From positions 1-17,798 of the forward strand of contig DXZC01000035.1 in NCBI GenBank assembly GCA_019415505.1: a stretch of DNA of 17,798 nucleotides, written 5' to 3'. The first letter of the stretch is position 1. The number at the start of each line of letters is the position of its first letter. The notes beneath the pieces are model-generated. The model saw only the letters and a list, made by a program, of their open reading frames with translations. It was not told the origin of the DNA and did not search any database. A program made the translations under genes and the position numbers. Positions 1 to 7,019 of the stretch are shown one piece after another. The stretch comes from Peptococcaceae bacterium (GTDB taxonomy: Bacteria; Bacillota; Dehalobacteriia; UBA7702).

Positions 1-73
1 GTATTTTTCTATATATCTTCTGATGTAGTCATAAAAGACTCACAATAATTATTCATTAATGACTCAAAAGCTC

Positions 74-101
74 TTGATTTTGTCGAAAATTTTGATACAA
101 T
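74..101 (+). promoter_or_regulatory. Probable sigma-A promoter of the activator gene
   Basis: TTGATT at 74-79 and TACAAT at 96-101 are separated by 16 bp, a fair match to a housekeeping -35/-10 pair. Transcription would start about 65 bp before the regulator's ATG. The surrounding 1-171 is AT-rich and holds no other gene that I can see. Confidence 0.5.
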
Positions 102-171
102 AAGCCTAGGGTTAAAATAAATTGCTCACAGTGGAAAATTTTTTTCACCATCAGCCAAAGGGGGAGATTAT

Positions 172-1620
172 ATGGAGCGTAATTTAAAGCTTTCTTACGA
201 GGAACTCCTGCGTATACTGGACAACAGCTTTGATGAAATTTTGGTTTTCGACGCTGCCGGCAACGTGGTATACGTCAACGCGTCCTGCATTAACCACTAC
301 GGCAAGCAGGCCGGGGATATGCTGGGCAAGCTGTCCAACGAGCTGGTGGAGCAAAACCTTTGGGGACCCCGGTTAAGCCCCCTGACCAGGCAATATAAAA
401 AGCGGCTCACCATGGAGCAAATGTCCTGCACGGGCATTAAATTGCTGACCACGGCCACGCCGGTTTTTGATAAATATGGTGAAATCGAATATATCATAGA
501 AAACGTGCGGGATATTTCCGAAAGCAACGGCTTACAGGAGGAGCTGGAGTCCTCCCGTGATTTCCTGGCGGAGGTTACGGAATACGTGGTCAAGCAGCGG
601 ATTAACGAATTTACTATCCGCAATTTCGTGGCTAACAGCGATGTGATGCAGGAGATAATCAAGAAGTCTTGGCGCATAGCGGAGGTAAATTCCAATGTTT
701 TAATCACCGGCGAAAGCGGCACCGGCAAAGGGGTTATGGCCCGCTATATTCACGATTGCAGCCCCCGTAAAGGGGCCTCCTTTGTCAGCATCAACTGCGC
801 CGCCCTGCCGGAATCCCTCATTGAATCGGAGCTATTCGGTTATCGCAAGGGGGCCTTTTCCGGCGCTGCCTCCAAGGGTAAAATCGGGCTCATCCGCACC
901 GCGGAGAAGGGCACCTTATTCTTAGATGAAATCGGCGAGCTGCCCATGTCCGTACAGGCCAAACTCCTCCATTTTATTCAGGACGGCACCTATTTTGAGG
1001 TCGGCGGCACCCAGGAACGCCGGGCTGACTGCCGCATTGTGGCGGCCACCAACCAAAACCTTCAGGACATGGTTGAACAGGGCAAATTCCGGGAGGATTT
1101 ATATTACCGCCTCAAGGTTTTTGAAATCACCATTCCCCCTTTGACCCAGCGTATAGACGATATAATTCCCTTGATAAACTTCTTTTTACAGAAGTATAAT
1201 GATAAATATGGTCTCAATCAGCAGTTTTCTAAGGAAAGCCTCGATATGCTGGTAAGCTATGATTGGCCCGGCAACGTGCGGGAGCTGGCCAATGTTATTG
1301 AGCAGGTGGTGGTAATGTCCACTAGCGGCACGATTACGCCGCAAAATTTGCCCGCCAATATACGCGCCCCGGAGCTTAGGTCTGTGCTGCCTCAACCAGA
1401 GTCTGAGCAGGATAACCCCGCTCCGGAACCGGCGGAGGATATCTTATCCTGCTACCAGCGTTTTCGCCGCAGCCAGGAGCAAGCGGACGCCGTAAAAAGG
1501 GAGGTTGTGCGCCAGTTATACCGGGAGCTAGGTTCCTCCCGCAAAGTAGCAAAAGAGCTGCACCTGAGCCAAAGTACCGCTTATAGATACATTCAAAGCT
1601 ACTGCAAGGATTTATTGTAA
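172..1620 (+). CDS. Sigma-54-dependent transcriptional activator, PAS-AAA+-HTH
   Basis: Bacterial enhancer-binding protein that would remodel sigma-54 RNA polymerase using ATP. Order of domains in 482 residues: a PAS-like sensor (about 10-120), a short helical linker, the AAA+ core (about 150-385), a Pro/Glu-rich linker (405-422) and a C-terminal helix-turn-helix (about 452-475). Visible motifs are Walker A GESGTGKG (180-187), Walker B LFLDEIGE (249-256), the arginine-finger segment FREDLYYRL (306-314) and WPGNVREL (365-372). The sigma-54 contact loop reads GAFSGA (227-232) instead of the usual GAFTGA. There is no receiver domain, so it probably senses a ligand or redox cue directly through PAS. 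The start is supported by GGGGGAG just upstream. The next gene, mttB, has a consensus -24/-12 promoter, which makes it the likely target. The effector is unknown. Confidence 0.93.
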   Translation: MERNLKLSYEELLRILDNSFDEILVFDAAGNVVYVNASCINHYGKQAGDMLGKLSNELVEQNLWGPRLSPLTRQYKKRLTMEQMSCTGIKLLTTATPVFDKYGEIEYIIENVRDISESNGLQEELESSRDFLAEVTEYVVKQRINEFTIRNFVANSDVMQEIIKKSWRIAEVNSNVLITGESGTGKGVMARYIHDCSPRKGASFVSINCAALPESLIESELFGYRKGAFSGAASKGKIGLIRTAEKGTLFLDEIGELPMSVQAKLLHFIQDGTYFEVGGTQERRADCRIVAATNQNLQDMVEQGKFREDLYYRLKVFEITIPPLTQRIDDIIPLINFFLQKYNDKYGLNQQFSKESLDMLVSYDWPGNVRELANVIEQVVVMSTSGTITPQNLPANIRAPELRSVLPQPESEQDNPAPEPAEDILSCYQRFRRSQEQADAVKREVVRQLYRELGSSRKVAKELHLSQSTAYRYIQSYCKDLL

Positions 1621-1627
1621 GCGCCCT

Positions 1628-1980
1628 AGATTTACATTGCACCAGTTAAACTTGGCTAGGTCTACCCCACTAGATTTACATTCCCCCAGTTAAACTATGC
1701 TAAACTTAACCCACTACATTTACATTGCACCAGCTAAACTTGGCTAGGCCTAAGCTCCCAGATTAACATTACGCCAGCTAAACTTGGCTAGGCCTAAACG
1801 CCCTAAATTTACATTCTCCCAGTTAAACTAGGATAGAACTAAGGGCCCCAAATTAGCATTACACCAACTTAAACTAGGCTAGACATAACCCCGCAGATTT
1901 ACATTCCACCAACTAAACTAGGCTAAACCTATCCCCCCAAATTCACATTCCACCAGCTAAACAAAGCTAAACCCCAGAAT
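1628..1980. repeat. Tandem array, eight degenerate 44-45 bp units
   Basis: Units start at about 1628, 1672, 1716, 1760, 1805, 1850, 1895 and 1939. Each reads roughly ATTTACATTNCACCAG, then TTAAACTNGGCTAGGCCTA and a C-rich spacer. Copies differ from one another at many positions. The array fills the gap between the activator gene and the sigma-54 promoter of mttB. It could be a set of activator binding sites, or one of the intergenic minisatellites found elsewhere in this window. No reading frame is maintained. Confidence 0.85.
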
Positions 1981-2005
1981 CCTACCGCCAAAGCCCACCC
2001 TTTAT

Positions 2006-2037
2006 TACGTTCCCTATTTTCGGGAACGTATTTTTTT
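2006..2037 (+). terminator. Hairpin plus T-tract before the mttB promoter
   Basis: TACGTTCCC (2006-2014) pairs perfectly with GGGAACGTA (2022-2030) around a 7-nt loop, followed by seven T residues (2031-2037). It looks like an intrinsic terminator insulating mttB from transcription through the repeat array. Its last T is the first base of the -24 element. An alternative reading is an inverted-repeat binding site, though its position right beside the promoter is unusual for an enhancer. Confidence 0.6.
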
Positions 2038-2052
2038 GGCACGGTTATTGCA
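2037..2052 (+). promoter_or_regulatory. Sigma-54 (-24/-12) promoter of mttB
   Basis: TGGCAC (2037-2042), five bases, then TTGCA (2048-2052) matches the sigma-54 consensus TGGCAC-N5-TTGCW exactly, with the invariant GG and GC in correct spacing. Transcription should start near 2063, about 35 bp before the mttB ATG. With an enhancer-binding protein encoded just upstream, this is the clearest regulatory link in the window. Confidence 0.88.
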
Positions 2053-2097
2053 ATAACAAGGGACAACAAGAAAAAATCAACAAGGAGGATTCTTATT

Positions 2098-3588
2098 ATG
2101 GCAAGAAGAACTTCACACGCCGGTTCCCAACGGGTAGAAGGTTTGGGGCTGAACCTATTCAGCGAAGATGAACTTTATGATATTCATCTGGCAACTATGG
2201 ATATACTGTGGAACACAGGCGTAAAAATCGAAAGCGATGAAGCGCTGCACATTATGGAAGACAATGGTTGCGTGGTAGATTGGGAAAGTAAAATTTGCAA
2301 AATACCAGAATATATTGTGGATAACGCCATCAACCTAACACCTAGCACCATGCGGTGCTGCGGCAGAGATGAAAGCCACGACTATGTGGTGGGCGGCAAC
2401 CGCACCGGCTTCCTTAACTTCGGTGAAGCGGTTAAGATTATCGACCCTTACACCAAGGAACACCGCAAAGGCAGCAGAGAGGACGTAGCCAATATCACCC
2501 GTTTTGTGGATAGCATGGACCAAGTGGTCTGTTATGAAAGGGCCCTGTCCCCCTCGGAAGCTAACCCACACACCAGAGACGTACATAATGTGGAAATTTT
2601 CCTCAATAACACCAAGAAACATGGCTTTATCGGCCTAGCCAAACCCATCAACGTCCGGGCGGCCTGCAAAATGGGGGCAGTAGTAGCCGGCGGCAAGGAA
2701 GCCTTCCGTATGCGCCCCTTATTCTCCACCACTACTGACCCAATCAGCCCCTTGACCCACACTAAGGATGCTTGCGAATCCTTAATCGAAGCCTGCAAGT
2801 GGGGCTTGCCCTCCAAGGTTAATCCCATTAGCTTGCCCGGCGGCACCTCCTGCGTCAACATTGCCAGCACCATGATAAATGTTAACGCCGAAATCCTGAG
2901 TATGTTTGTCCTCGGCCAATTCTGCGACCCCGGTCATCCCCTGATTTACGGTAGCTCCACTGGTATTATGGATTTAAAAACCGGCTTGGCCTCCTTTGGT
3001 TGTCCGGAATTGGCGCTGATGAGCGCCGCTACCGCCAAACTGGCCCAGTTCTATGGTTTCCCCAGTTGGGTTGGGGGTGGTTAGTGCGACAGCAAACTGC
3101 CTGATGCTCAAAGCGCTCACGAAATGACCCTCACCGGTGTAATTCCGGCTTTGGCAGGCGCCAACCTGATTTACGGCTTGGGTATGTTGGATAGCGCTCT
3201 CACCTGGGACTACGCCCAAATGGTTATGCATAATGAGTTTGCCCGCATGATTAAACGCGTGGTAGACGGTATTGAAGTCAGCGACAATACTATGCAGGCT
3301 GATTTACTCGCCGAGGTAGGACCCGGCGGCGAATTTATCACCCAAGAGCATACCTTCAAAAACATGCGTCAGCTTTCCCAGACTGAGCTAATCGACAGAC
3401 GGGCCAGAAAAGCCTGGCAGGAAGACGGCGGCTCCGACATTGTGGAACGCGCCTATGCCAAAGCTCATGATATTCTGGAAAACTACGAGGTCGACCCCTT
3501 ACCCCAGGCTATGCAAAGCGAATTGAAATCTATTTTAGCTGAAGCGGACGCGGAAGCTGAAGAAATGCAAGCCAAAGGCTTACTGTAA
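2098..3588 (+). CDS. mttB: Trimethylamine methyltransferase with in-frame pyrrolysine (TAG) codon
   Basis: Catalyses methyl transfer from trimethylamine to a cognate corrinoid protein, the first step of methylamine catabolism. Two open segments, 2098-3081 and 3085-3588, lie in one frame and are separated only by TAG at 3082-3084. Read through, the product is 496 residues, the usual MttB length. The amber codon is residue 329, within a G-G-G-TAG-C-D-S-K context. Established knowledge: archaeal MttB carries pyrrolysine at an equivalent mid-protein position, where it is thought to bind the methylamine substrate. The non-Pyl homologues (MtgB glycine-betaine type) lack this codon, so true trimethylamine specificity is likely. 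Start chosen from AAGGAGG about 9 nt upstream. No corrinoid protein (mttC), pylS, pylT or pylBCD gene is in this window, so decoding must rely on genes elsewhere. Expression is probably sigma-54 driven. Confidence 0.92.
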
Positions 3589-3612
3589 AAATCACTTACC
3601 ACCCATAATTCT

Positions 3613-3655
3613 CCAACAGGCCGCTCCGAAGGTTCGGAGCGGCCTGTTGGGCTTT
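3613..3655 (+). terminator. Strong hairpin terminator after mttB
   Basis: An 18-bp perfect GC-rich stem (3613-3630 with 3633-3650) sits 25 bp after the mttB stop and is followed by a short CTTTAAAT tail. The stem is very stable but the T-tract is weak. It marks the 3' end of a monocistronic mttB transcript. Confidence 0.7.
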
Positions 3656-3719
3656 AAATAATTAGAAATAATCTCGGAATTTAAAAACTCACTAATTAAA
3701 TAACTTGCGAAATTGGTAA

Positions 3720-3950
3720 CTAAGGAACACGCTAACCCACCAAGCTGGTAGTCTGGCAACTCATGAACCCGCAAACTCGCCAACGCGCAAGTCTGACACC
3801 CAGGAACTCACTAACTTGCCAATACGCTAGTCTGTCACTTATGAACCCATCAACTCGCCAACGCGCCAATCTGGTGAATTGTGAACTTACTAACCCAGCA
3901 CTTGCTAATCTGGCAATTCGTGTACCCACCAACTTACTAACCTGATAATT
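3720..3950. repeat. Tandem array, 39-40 bp units built of 8-mers
   Basis: The block beginning GTCTG or ATCTG recurs at 3751, 3791, 3830, 3869 and 3908, giving a 39-40 bp period. Inside each unit AAC recurs every 8 bp (for example 3758, 3766, 3774 and 3782; 3844, 3852 and 3860), so the unit is about five octamers. Short reading frames cross the array on both strands but look like by-products of the repeat. No binding protein can be named. Confidence 0.8.
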
Positions 3951-4425
3951 TGGGCAGTAAAATATAGGGTTTAAAATTTAAAAATTAGCCAATCCAATTA
4001 ACACAAAAATGAAAAAGCTGTTTCAGAATAGCAATTCACAGCTGCCAACGTCTCCTGAGGGTTTCCCGCCGAAACCTGACCCTGCCAGTCAAAATTCCTC
4101 AGAAGCAAAGCCTACTAAGGGGCTATGGCAAGCCAGTTAAAATAAACTTTGCCTCAATCAACGCCTAAAAATTTTCCCGGCCAGAACTCATAAATTTATT
4201 GGAGTAAAAATTTGCGAAAAAAATTTAAACATAAAATTTCACTGATCTTAGGTCAGTAATAAATAATAGGCAAAATTATTTTTGTCATAAGCCGTCAGGC
4301 AATTTCCCGAAAACATATAAAAGATAGCGGCAGGAAAAAATATATGTGACTACATATATGAAGAAAAAATAAAACAATAAATTTAAATGCTTTTAGCCAT
4401 ACAGAAAATACTAAAAAGTTCCAAA
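3951..4425. other. Gene-free AT-rich stretch with two small inverted repeats
   Basis: I see no credible gene here. ACTGATC/GGTCAGT forms a 7-bp hairpin with a 3-nt loop at about 4242-4258. ATATATGT at 4340-4347 is the exact inverse of 4352-4359 across a 4-nt gap, an operator-like palindrome with no adjacent gene to control. Confidence 0.5.
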
Positions 4426-4466
4426 CAGCAAAAAAAGCAGAGTCCTCTGACTCTGCTTTGCTGTTC
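4426..4466 (-). terminator. Terminator of the tRNA-Arg pair
   Basis: On the minus strand AAAGCAGAGTC and GACTCTGCTTT form an 11-bp stem with a 4-nt loop, followed by a run of T and nested inside CAGC/GCTG arms. It lies about 27 bp beyond the tRNA-Arg(CCU) 3' end and would end a two-tRNA transcript. Confidence 0.8.
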
Positions 4467-4492
4467 CATATGGGTTTATACAGGTGTTTAAG

Positions 4493-4568
4493 TGGCGCGC
4501 CCGAGACGACTCGAACGTCCGACCTGCGGTTTAGGAAACCGATGCTCTATCCACTGAGCTACGGGCGC
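4493..4568 (-). tRNA. tRNA-Arg, anticodon CCU
   Basis: A 76-nt cloverleaf on the minus strand with acceptor GCGCCCG/CGGGCGC, D-arm GCTC/GAGC, anticodon loop TTCCTAA giving CCU (codon AGG), T-loop TTCGAGT, discriminator G and an encoded CCA. The anticodon stem has one T-C mismatch at its outer pair (27-43). It is the second gene of a leftward tRNA-Arg pair, 22 bp after tRNA-Arg(ACG). Confidence 0.95.
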
Positions 4569-4590
4569 ACAGTAAACAAGGTAAAAAAAT

Positions 4591-4667
4591 TGGCGTGCCC
4601 GGCGAGATTCGAACTCACGACCTTCTGATTCGTAGTCAGACACTCTATCCAGCTGAGCTACGGGCAC
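4591..4667 (-). tRNA. tRNA-Arg, anticodon ACG
   Basis: A 77-nt cloverleaf on the minus strand with acceptor GTGCCCG/CGGGCAC, anticodon stem TCTGA/TCAGA with loop CTACGAA (anticodon ACG, reading CGN codons once A34 is converted to inosine), T-loop TTCGAAT, discriminator G and an encoded CCA. It is the first gene of the pair. Only a weak promoter candidate (TTGTAA, 17 bp, TGTTAA) is seen upstream on the minus strand. Confidence 0.96.
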
Positions 4668-4880
4668 ACGTTACATCATTGCTTATTGACTTTAACAGGC
4701 AATTAACTAGATACTTACAATCCATAAAATAAAAATACTTGATTTTTAAAATATAAACCGTTAGAGCATAGTTATACCCGTCTGAATCATTATTTTACTA
4801 CTTAAACTGCAATCTGTCAATACTTCATGGACACTTTTTCGATATATTTACACTTAGCGTATCCGAAAACAACAAGATAA

Positions 4881-4919
4881 ATAGCTCAAAATAAAATATC
4901 GCATTCCCTTTTGAGCTAT
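4881..4919. repeat. 11-bp inverted repeat
   Basis: ATAGCTCAAAA (4881-4891) and its exact inverse TTTTGAGCTAT (4909-4919) flank a 17-nt gap. It lies just upstream of a strong rightward promoter (-35 at 4942), so it may be an operator. It has no T-tract on either side that would make it an obvious terminator. Confidence 0.6.
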
Positions 4920-4941
4920 GCATTATATGCAAAATAAATTC

Positions 4942-4970
4942 TTGCAAATTGGAAAATAATGGGATATAAT
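4942..4970 (+). promoter_or_regulatory. Strong sigma-A promoter
   Basis: TTGCAA (4942-4947) and TATAAT (4965-4970) with an exact 17-bp spacer. Predicted transcription start is near 4977. No reading frame with a ribosome site follows for about 300 bp; what follows is the structured element described next. Confidence 0.8.
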
Positions 4971-4976
4971 CGGAGT

Positions 4977-5211
4977 GAGGAAAATAAAATAATGCGGCAC
5001 TCACCCAATGTTACCAGCATTGAGTGAGTAGCTCGGGTGACACCAGCACCTAAACCAAAGACATTATGTCTCTACCGCATTTATCTATTATACGTTAATT
5101 TATCTTGTTTTTCAAGATGAATTGATGCTATTTAGGTAGTTGTCGGTTTGGTTTTACATTACGATAGAAATATCAAGTGCTGTGCACCTTTATGGTTCAC
5201 AGCGCTTTTTT
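4977..5211 (+). ncRNA. Candidate structured leader RNA or small RNA, about 235 nt
   Basis: The transcript from the 4942-4970 promoter would contain a closed multihelix junction and end at an intrinsic terminator. Perfect 7-bp closing stem: AATGCGG (4991-4997) with CCGCATT (5075-5081). Inside it are hairpin 1 at 4999-5029 (6 bp, one mismatch, 5 bp, 7-nt loop), hairpin 2 with GGTG (5036-5039) and CACC (5047-5050), and hairpin 3 AGACA/TGTCT at 5059-5071. The segment CACCAGCAC at 5041-5049 could instead pair, with one bulged C, to GTGCTGTG in the 5' arm of the terminator, as expected of an attenuator. The Cys-rich gene begins 90 bp after the terminator. I do not recognise it as any known riboswitch family, so it may be a new leader or an independent small RNA. 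Confidence 0.5.
5175..5211 (+). terminator. Intrinsic terminator of the structured RNA
   Basis: AAGTGCTGTG (5175-5184) pairs with CACAGCGCTT (5198-5207), and ACC pairs with GGT inside beyond one C-T mismatch, giving 13 pairs around a 5-nt loop. A run of six T ends at 5211. It separates the promoter at 4942 from the downstream gene cluster. Confidence 0.8.
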
Positions 5212-5300
5212 ATTTTCCTCAAATTTTGATAAAGGGGGGGCAAACTTTTATCCATTTGTAAATAATTTACTATTATTGTTTAAAAAAGGAGATGAGCATA

Positions 5301-5447
5301 ATGAGTAGTTTTAGATGCCCTTTTTATTATTATGACGGCGGGAAATGGCGTTGTACAAGAGTTTCTAGTGCATTATCATCGTATGATTTTGATACCTATT
5401 GTACCGATGAATATAAATATGTGCAATGTCCGTACTACCGTAATTAG
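5301..5447 (+). CDS. Small Cys-rich protein of unknown function, 48 aa
   Basis: Begins at ATG after AAAGGAG with good spacing. The product is 48 residues, rich in Tyr and Ser, with cysteines at 6, 18, 34 and 43 and a CPYY motif near the C-terminus, as in a small disulfide or metal-binding peptide. It has no signal peptide or membrane segment. It is the first gene of a rightward cluster (5301-7187) in AT-rich DNA behind the structured RNA and its terminator. It ends in TAG; in this probable pyrrolysine decoder that codon is followed by 17 more in-frame sense codons to TAA at 5501, through an ATG-GCA-AAA start-like sequence. I take TAG as the true stop because the downstream codons look like an untranslated gap. 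Function unknown. Confidence 0.65.
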   Translation: MSSFRCPFYYYDGGKWRCTRVSSALSSYDFDTYCTDEYKYVQCPYYRN

Positions 5448-5490
5448 AAAAATAAAAAGGGCACTATGGCAAAAAAGGTATATGAAGTAA

Positions 5491-5859
5491 TTGATTATTA
5501 AAAATGTGGAAATACAGTCTACTATGGCGCAAGAAATCATTAATTGGCTGGCACAAGGCGCAGCACAAACACAAGCTGTAACTAGTCAAATTAATGCCGC
5601 CAACAATGGTGATGTGGAAGCAATGAAATGGTTGGGAATATACTATATGAATGAACGTAGTAATTTAAAAAGTTTATCATCAAAAAGAGCGGAAGATTTA
5701 AAAAACCGTTCTATTAAATGGTTTATGGAAGCTATCAATTGCGGAGATACTGATTCTATGCTGACATTATCTGCTCAATATAGTAGTGTATTGAATACAG
5801 ATCAATCTGATGAGGAACTAATTACAAATAATTCGGGGTTTGGCTATGATCCGGATTAA
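5491..5859 (+). CDS. Short SEL1/TPR-like repeat protein
   Basis: 122 residues from TTG at 5491. The middle (about 25-100) reads like one to two SEL1-like helical repeats: A-x-x-G-D-V-E-A-M-K-W-L-G-x-Y-Y, then a second helix pair with A-I-N-C-G-D-T-D-S-M-L-T-L-S-A-x-Y. SEL1 repeats usually mediate protein contacts. The start is uncertain: TTG 5491 has AAAAAAGG 12 nt upstream, GTG 5506 and ATG 5524 are alternatives, and a 12-codon frame (5466-5501, beginning M-A-K-K with a better ribosome site) overlaps it, suggesting translational coupling or a lost frame. The C-terminus stops where a copy of the zinc-ribbon gene tail begins, so the present end may result from recombination. Function unknown. 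Confidence 0.6.
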   Translation: MIIKNVEIQSTMAQEIINWLAQGAAQTQAVTSQINAANNGDVEAMKWLGIYYMNERSNLKSLSSKRAEDLKNRSIKWFMEAINCGDTDSMLTLSAQYSSVLNTDQSDEELITNNSGFGYDPD

Positions 5860-5927
5860 CAACAAGCAGCTATGATACCCCTCCGGTATGCCCTGACTGT
5901 TTTAAAAAGATGATTCATATTTTTTAA
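5857..5927 (+). pseudogene. 3' remnant of a zinc-ribbon peptide gene
   Basis: About 60 of 71 bases match the last part of the intact gene at 7083-7187, at a constant offset of 1260 bp and with no gaps. The frame (codons on 5859) keeps the tail T-T-S, P-P-V-C-P-D-C and the stop TAA at 5925-5927, but the N-terminal CxxC half and start are missing. It abuts the SEL1-like gene, whose stop codon lies within the duplicated sequence. Confidence 0.65.
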
Positions 5928-5938
5928 GTTAGAAAAAA

Positions 5939-5977
5939 CCAATGAGTGCCCATTCAATATAGGCGCTCCTTGGCTTT
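5939..5977 (+). terminator. Possible terminator
   Basis: CCAA, a mismatch, then GAGTGCC (5944-5950) pairs with GGCGCTC (5962-5968) and TTGG, followed by CTTT. It is a moderate hairpin with a short T-tract, located between the zinc-ribbon remnant and the next gene. Confidence 0.45.
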
Positions 5978-6031
5978 AATATCAGTTACTCTTTTAACAA
6001 ATCCTTAAATACAAATTATGGAGGTAAAAAT

Positions 6032-6577
6032 ATGGGCCTTTTCAGGAAGAAAAATAACAAAAGTTCTCCCAATACTATTAGCGACAATACAAACAAAGAA
6101 ATTATGCGTGCTGAGAACGCCATTAAACAAGGTGATCTGGGTGCCTTTATGGAACTAAACAGTCTATGTGGCATTACAGCAGATTCTTCAGTTCAGGATT
6201 TAGGCAAGGTTGAGCATTATGCATACTTGGTGATAAATCAATGTAATGACTCACGTAACGACTCAGGTAACAACCGTGGCTATGCCATGGCGACGTTAGG
6301 TCTTATTTTTGGTAGCAGTTTTCCTCATGCTGATCTACAGCCAAATAGCTTTGAAAACCTTGATTTATGCCTTTATTGGCTTTATCTAGCCAGCCTTAAT
6401 GGTTTCGGCGCTACTGTTGATGAGAGAATAAAGGAGATACTTTATAATTTTGATATGCCGTCCTTGCCCCCTTCTGTTGTGGAATCTTGGCGAAAGGATA
6501 TTGAGAATAATCATTATCGCACGGATAAGCGGTACATCCCAGACGGAACAAAATATCATTTCCAGAAAGAGAGTTAA
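6032..6577 (+). CDS. Hypothetical protein, helical, SEL1-like context
   Basis: 181 residues with a good ribosome site (GGAGG, 8 nt before ATG). The N-terminus is Lys/Asn-rich (G-L-F-R-K-K-N-N-K), followed by mostly helical sequence including A-I-K-Q-G-D-L-G-A-F-M-E-L and L-C-L-Y-W-L-Y-L-A-S-L-N-G-F-G-A, patterns that resemble degenerate SEL1/TPR helices. No catalytic motif, signal peptide or membrane segment is seen. It is followed after 2 bp by the 18-residue-repeat gene, so the two are almost certainly cotranscribed and translationally coupled. AT-rich composition matches its neighbours and differs from mttB and serS. Function unknown. Confidence 0.75.
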   Translation: MGLFRKKNNKSSPNTISDNTNKEIMRAENAIKQGDLGAFMELNSLCGITADSSVQDLGKVEHYAYLVINQCNDSRNDSGNNRGYAMATLGLIFGSSFPHADLQPNSFENLDLCLYWLYLASLNGFGATVDERIKEILYNFDMPSLPPSVVESWRKDIENNHYRTDKRYIPDGTKYHFQKES

Positions 6578-6579
6578 TT

Positions 6580-6900
6580 ATGGGCGTATTATACAAACCT
6601 GACGGATTAAACGCTATTATTGCCAGATACGATAATGGCACCGTATATGAAGCCGGCGGGTGGGGGCGTATTTATGGCTACTATGAAAATGGTACCGTAA
6701 CCATTCCCGGCGCAATATGCAATATTGTAGGTTATTATGGAGACGGCGTTATTACCGAATACTGCGGTTGGAACAGAATTTTAGCTCGCTATGGCAATGG
6801 CTCAATCTATGAAAGTGGTGGTTTTAATTCCTTATTCGCTCGATATAACGGTGACGATGACGGAGCGGCGGCGGCAGCTTTACTGTTACTATTAAGATGA
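6580..6900 (+). CDS. Small protein made of 18-residue beta repeats
   Basis: 106 residues. Four contiguous 18-residue units and a partial fifth start at residues 13, 31, 49, 67 and 85, each reading roughly I-x-A/G-R/Y-Y-x-N/D-G-x-V/I-Y-E-x-G-G-W-x-R. The alternation of hydrophobic strands with N-G turns suggests a beta-hairpin repeat or small solenoid. After D-D-D-G the protein ends in a run of Ala and Leu, an odd hydrophobic tail of about 12 residues that could insert in a membrane or bury in a partner. The start is 2 bp after the upstream stop, with GAGAG just inside that gene, so it is the second gene of a pair. It is not MORN or a WG repeat as far as I can judge. Function unknown. Confidence 0.75.
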   Translation: MGVLYKPDGLNAIIARYDNGTVYEAGGWGRIYGYYENGTVTIPGAICNIVGYYGDGVITEYCGWNRILARYGNGSIYESGGFNSLFARYNGDDDGAAAAALLLLLR

Positions 6901-6923
6901 AAAACATCAGAGGAAGCCATATA

Positions 6924-7019
6924 ATGTCTATTTTTAAAAATGATGAAAAAGTTATTACTTTAAATATGCCCGAACTGTGGAAAACCCCAAGGGGAAAGTG
7001 TTTCCTCGAAAGTACGTAG
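6924..7019 (+). CDS. Very small ORF, possibly truncated, ending in TAG
   Basis: 31 codons from ATG with AGAGGAAG about 9 nt upstream (M-S-I-F-K-N-D-E-K). It ends at TAG 7017-7019. The frame then stays open through the next start, so reading TAG as an amino acid would join it to the zinc-ribbon peptide as one 87-codon product. A small hairpin (GTACC/GGTAC) lies just after the TAG. It may be a real small gene, a decayed fragment, or a leader. No function can be assigned. Confidence 0.3.
   Translation: MSIFKNDEKVITLNMPELWKTPRGKCFLEST

Noticed and set aside
1628..1980. CRISPR array
   Set aside because: Units are contiguous, degenerate and lack unique spacers; no cas gene is nearby. The same applies to the other repeat arrays.
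3082..3084. mttB as a pseudogene or two genes
   Set aside because: Frame, sequence conservation and total length are kept across the single TAG, exactly where pyrrolysine occurs in this family; no ribosome site precedes the second half.
5445..5501. Pyrrolysine readthrough of the Cys-rich peptide
   Set aside because: The codons after TAG are Lys/Asn-rich and contain a ribosome-site-like run before an ATG, as in an intergenic gap; the extension adds nothing recognisable.
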